The notes beneath the pieces were generated by a model, which was not told the origin of the DNA, ran no database searches, and saw only the letters and a program-made list of their open reading frames with translations. This document shows, one piece after another, positions 60,910 to 64,000 of a stretch of 64,000 nt of DNA; the stretch's first letter is position 1; every line of letters begins with the position of its first letter. Origin of the DNA: Prevotella sp. ne3005 (GTDB taxonomy: Bacteria > Bacteroidota > Bacteroidia > Bacteroidales > Bacteroidaceae); contig NZ_FOCK01000002.1 of assembly GCF_900110085.1 (NCBI RefSeq), positions 389,254-453,253 on the forward strand. Direction: 5' to 3'. A program made the translations under genes and the position numbers.

Positions 60910-63456
60910 ATGAAAAAGATATTGATACTGCTATTGCTGTGCGCTGTCGTCAGCAGCGCACAGGGGCAAAAGATTACCCGTATTTACCAGAGCCAGTCGC
61001 TCAGCCGCGTGCTGGAGGATCTGAATGCCGCCACATCGCACCACGAAATATCCTTCGTCTATAACGACCTGGAAGACTTCACCGTCACTTGCCGACTGGA
61101 TCAGGCAAGCCTTGAGGATGCCTTGATGAAGGTCGTAGGCTTCTATCCCGTCCGCATCGTCCGCGACGGCGAGAAGTATTTCGTGGAGTGTACCCACAAG
61201 ACAGAGCGCCACCTGAAGGGACGGCTCATCGACAACCAGAACCAGCCAGTGGCCTACGCCAACGTCTCACTGCTCAGCCCCGCCGACTCCTCTCTCATCG
61301 GTGGTGGCGTGAGCAATGAGAACGGCGACTTCGTCATCCCTACGGAGGCCTATCGCGTCATCGTGAAATGCACTTTCATCGGTTACAAGACGCTGCTCCG
61401 CACCTGCGAGGTCGGCGACATCGGCACCCTTCAGCTCCAGCCTGCCGAATACACCATCAATGGCATCACCGTTGAGGGCACACATATCATGAACTATGTG
61501 GATAAGTCCGTCCACTCCTTTTCTGCTGATCAGATTAAACAAGCACGCAATGTCCGTGATCTTTTGGAACATGTGGAGGATTTAAAGATTGATCCCACTA
61601 CCAATAAAATCAAGCGCATGGACGGTGGTGACGTGAAGATTTTACTTAATGGCGTCAGTGCATCAGACATAGACCTGAAGGGGATCCCTGCCAATAAGAT
61701 CGCCAAAGTGGAGTATTACAACATCCCTCCTGCCCGTTATGCCGATGCCGGTATCGTGATCAACGTACTGACGAAGAAGATGGACAATGGCCTCAATGCA
61801 GGTATTGAGGCGCGTACCGCCTTTACAACTGGCTTTACTGATGACGAGGCTTACTTCAACTACACTTCAGGAAACCATCAATTGGCTCTCTCTTACACAT
61901 TCAGCCTGCGTGAATATACCAAACGGTATTCAGAGCATGAATATAACTATTTGCTCGATGGCCAGCCGACACGCTATTATCGTAAGATGCATGACAAGTT
62001 TGGCTATACATGGAATGACCCCGTTATCAAATACACCTATAACAAACCTGATAACATCGCAGTACAAGTAGTGGCCACACCCCATTTCGATACTTTCCAT
62101 AGTGACGGAAAGAGCGATATCAATATCCACTCTGCCGTAAACGACATCAAAGGAGACGGCACGATGAGCAGCCGGGAAAGGTCCTTCGGTCCAAACCTGA
62201 ATGTCTATATCCAGAAGACCCTGCCCAAGGGTCAAGTGCTTGACATCGATCTTGTAGGAACCTATTATCATAACAAAGATGCTTCTAAAAACGAGCAGAC
62301 AGACCTTGCCAATGGTAGCAGTCTACTATCGGATGCACAGAACAAGAAAAATGACAAGTACTCTTTCATCGGAGAAGTGGCTTACACAAAAAAGTGGAAG
62401 AAGAGCAGTCTTAGCCTCGGCTATCGCGGCACATTCGGACGCTCCACTGCCACCATCAGCAATGTCCTCTCCGACTATCAGAATTACGAATATTCATCAG
62501 CCAGTTATAAAAACTATTTCTATGCCGAATATATTGGCTCGCTTGGTCAGAAACTGACCTACCGCATCGGCGCTGGTGCCACTTTGGTGACTCAGGACAA
62601 TAATGATACCCACGATTCGCGCTGGCTCTTCACACCCAAACTCATACTGAACACTAATCTCTCGAAGACAATGAGCCTACAATGGGTTACATCCTCTTCG
62701 TCCAACATACCGTCCATCTCACAACTGAGCAACAATGCAAGTTTGTTGATCCCTGGTGTGATGACAATAGGCAATCCTTATCTGAAGAGCTACAATTCCT
62801 ATACAACGGAATTGATTCACAGATGGAACCTTGGATGGCTCAATACCAGATTCTCCATATTATATACATATAGAGATTCGCCTATCAGCCATTACTATAC
62901 AGAACAGCAGATTAAAGGTCGGAAGTATATTGTGGGAATGAATGAAAATGCCAACTACTCGTCAGATTTCGGAGGCTCTTATATGCTGACGGTCAAACCA
63001 TTCAATAGTGAGATCCTGACTTTAGTTATGCAAGGATATGTTTATTATCAGACCGTCAGTAGTCCCATTATCGGACTTTATCATCACACCTGGGCACCAC
63101 TTTATTTCGGCATCAACTTCCGTAAGGGCAACTGGGGTGTCAGCTATCAGGGTAACATTGTATCAAAACGCCTAAGGGGCTCTTCTTTGGATGCAGGTGA
63201 GAATAAGTCGCATCTGCAGGTGTTCTGGCAGAAGAACAACTGGCGGATCTACGCGGAAGACTATTGGCTCTTCACCCGCTCGCACTATTCGGGCAACAGT
63301 TTACCCACCAGCATCCTGCAAAGTACACACAAGACTTGGATTGACGACAACAAGTCAATGTTCGTCCTCGGCTTCAGTTACGATTTCTCCAGTGGAAAGA
63401 ACCTGAAGATCAAACGCAAACTGCAGAATAAAGACTCGGATACAGGTGCTTTCTGA
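60910..63456 (+). CDS. TonB-dependent outer-membrane receptor, module 2
   Basis: 848 residues. Signal peptide ends SAQGQ; STN-like domain about 25-90 (LSRVLEDLNAATSHHEISFV); carboxypeptidase-regulatory-like domain about 98-185 (GRLIDNQNQPVAYANVSLLS); plug-like part with GGDVKILLNGVSASDIDL; barrel to the C-terminus. Up to about 61490 the codons are strongly G/C-ending; after that, in the plug and barrel, A/T-ending codons are common, so the gene looks mosaic. N-terminal signalling parts match module 1 more closely than the barrel does. No SusD gene follows. Confidence 0.88.
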   Translation: MKKILILLLLCAVVSSAQGQKITRIYQSQSLSRVLEDLNAATSHHEISFVYNDLEDFTVTCRLDQASLEDALMKVVGFYPVRIVRDGEKYFVECTHKTERHLKGRLIDNQNQPVAYANVSLLSPADSSLIGGGVSNENGDFVIPTEAYRVIVKCTFIGYKTLLRTCEVGDIGTLQLQPAEYTINGITVEGTHIMNYVDKSVHSFSADQIKQARNVRDLLEHVEDLKIDPTTNKIKRMDGGDVKILLNGVSASDIDLKGIPANKIAKVEYYNIPPARYADAGIVINVLTKKMDNGLNAGIEARTAFTTGFTDDEAYFNYTSGNHQLALSYTFSLREYTKRYSEHEYNYLLDGQPTRYYRKMHDKFGYTWNDPVIKYTYNKPDNIAVQVVATPHFDTFHSDGKSDINIHSAVNDIKGDGTMSSRERSFGPNLNVYIQKTLPKGQVLDIDLVGTYYHNKDASKNEQTDLANGSSLLSDAQNKKNDKYSFIGEVAYTKKWKKSSLSLGYRGTFGRSTATISNVLSDYQNYEYSSASYKNYFYAEYIGSLGQKLTYRIGAGATLVTQDNNDTHDSRWLFTPKLILNTNLSKTMSLQWVTSSSSNIPSISQLSNNASLLIPGVMTIGNPYLKSYNSYTTELIHRWNLGWLNTRFSILYTYRDSPISHYYTEQQIKGRKYIVGMNENANYSSDFGGSYMLTVKPFNSEILTLVMQGYVYYQTVSSPIIGLYHHTWAPLYFGINFRKGNWGVSYQGNIVSKRLRGSSLDAGENKSHLQVFWQKNNWRIYAEDYWLFTRSHYSGNSLPTSILQSTHKTWIDDNKSMFVLGFSYDFSSGKNLKIKRKLQNKDSDTGAF

Positions 63457-63523
63457 AGCATTGAGCCGACTGTTAAATTGGTAACTCTTTGTGTTCAGAT
63501 AAATTCGTCACAGGGAGACTATC

Positions 63524-63652
63524 CCCCCATAACACGAGATGGAATCACGCATATAAATCCCCGGGGCCGTTGGTGGTCTCGGGGATTTTCTTTACTTAGG
63601 CTGTCGAGCGTGAGCAGGCTCGAACATCGTTCATGGCTGCAGGCTGGCGTAC
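63524..63652. repeat. Direct repeat, copy 2 (about 129 bases)
   Basis: Matches 58341-58469. It covers the terminator at 63555 and the last codons of the amidase gene. Confidence 0.85.
63555..63592. terminator. Terminator in repeat copy 2
   Basis: AAATCCCCG and CGGGGATTT arms, then TCTTT; usable from both sides, between the receptor and the convergent amidase fragment. Confidence 0.7.
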
Positions 63653-63924
63653 TCACGGGCGACGTTCTCGATGCAGGGGCAGGCCTTCTGCGGATTTAGG
63701 TCGTGATGGCCTACGATGAGGGCCTGCGGGTAGCGGCGGTGCAGATCCTTGAGGAGTGCCCGGAGGGCAGCCTTCTGCTCGGGAGTGCGGGTGTCGGCGG
63801 GTTGACCGCGGATGTCGAGCCCGCCCTCGTAGCAGATGCCTATCGAGTGGGCATTGTGGTTCAGGCAGTGGGCACCGATCATGAACTCCGGACGGCCGGG
63901 CTCTATCTTTGATTTCGCTTTCAT
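63631..63924 (-). pseudogene. Truncated N-acetylmuramoyl-L-alanine amidase
   Basis: 97 residues that match the C-terminal two thirds of T7-lysozyme-like amidases (Amidase_2): GAHCLNHNAHSIGICYEGGLD, DTRTPEQKAALRALL and VGHHDLNPQKACPC. The zinc ligands in GHHDL and ACPC remain. The N-terminal part with the first zinc His (in the IHCSAT-type motif) is absent, and the ATG at 63924 is directly preceded by a 22-base tandem repeat array. It could be a shortened prophage- or wall-type amidase gene that is no longer active, or a 5' deletion. Confidence 0.7.
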
Positions 63925-63936
63925 AATGATTCTGAT

Positions 63937-64000
63937 TTAGTCGTAATATAACTACCAGTTAGTCGTAATATAACTACCAGTTAGTCGTAATATAACTACC
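63937..64000. repeat. 22-base tandem repeat array, cut by the window end
   Basis: Two full units and 20 bases of a third, all identical: TTAGTCGTAATATAACTACC plus AG. No spacers. The unit is a partial dyad (TAGT ... ACTA). It lies 12 bases upstream of the truncated amidase ATG; total length unknown. Confidence 0.9.

Noticed and set aside
63937..64000. CRISPR array at the window end
   Set aside because: The 22-base units abut with no spacers and no cas genes are nearby; it is a simple tandem repeat.

Overview
The window reads as chromosomal DNA of a Bacteroidales bacterium, most likely Prevotellaceae (Prevotella/Segatella-like). The grounds are: promoters of the Bacteroidetes form TAnnTTTG (often with TTG/TTTG about 19-20 bases upstream) close to start codons, few Shine-Dalgarno sites, a hybrid propeller/AraC regulator, TonB-dependent receptors run by ECF sigma/anti-sigma pairs, a stand-alone type IX secretion (type B) sorting domain, an 11-subunit complex I without NuoEFG, and a mannan operon with cellobiose 2-epimerase. 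I saw no rRNA, tRNA or CRISPR array, and no intact transposase gene.

Layout. 1-5.7 kb (minus): a tight five-gene operon of LysM/periplasmic-binding protein, outer-membrane barrel, POT peptide transporter, NhaC antiporter and an exported nuclease/phosphatase-fold protein cut by the window edge. 5.8-9.7 kb (plus): small T9SS-sorted protein, uvrA, and an AlkZ-like gene overlapping uvrA. 9.9-12.5 kb: an AT-richer LruC-type lipoprotein and a small hypothetical gene between twin terminators. 12.9-23.1 kb (minus): nuoA-B-CD-H-I-J-K-L-M-N. 23.2-29.8 kb (minus): beta-mannan operon (GH5-GH26 mannanase, GPH sugar symporter, cellobiose 2-epimerase, PafA-like phosphatase). 30.1-33.4 kb: a sugar kinase and a divergent MscS channel. 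33.5-41.5 kb (plus): kdsA, kdsD, a 1260-residue regulator that has lost its kinase and phosphoacceptor residues, an exported phospholipase-D/cardiolipin-synthase-like protein and an acyltransferase. 41.5-46.1 kb: TPR protein and orphan solute-binding lipoprotein, divergent from radA. 46.2-48.4 kb: pgk and an aldose-1-epimerase family gene.

48.5-64 kb is the accessory-looking part. It holds two paralogous sigma / anti-sigma / TonB-receptor modules (48.6-52.2 and 59.9-63.5 kb; the first followed by a GT23-like glycosyltransferase), a DUF3791/DUF3990 toxin-antitoxin-like trio, an inhibitory-type serpin with a lipocalin-like lipoprotein, a sigma factor paired with an anti-sigma factor fused to an outer-membrane barrel, and an AAA ATPase. 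Direct repeats of about 130 bases (58.34 and 63.52 kb), carrying tails of an amidase gene and next to a relic TonB-receptor tail, show past recombination. The window ends in a truncated amidase gene beside a 22-base tandem repeat.

The strongest leads for something not well described are the degenerate propeller regulator in an operon with kdsD and lipid-type enzymes, the DUF3791/DUF3990 trio, the sigma-receptor-glycosyltransferase unit, and the recombination scars and inverted repeat in the receptor modules. All assignments are by reading sequence; no database search was run.
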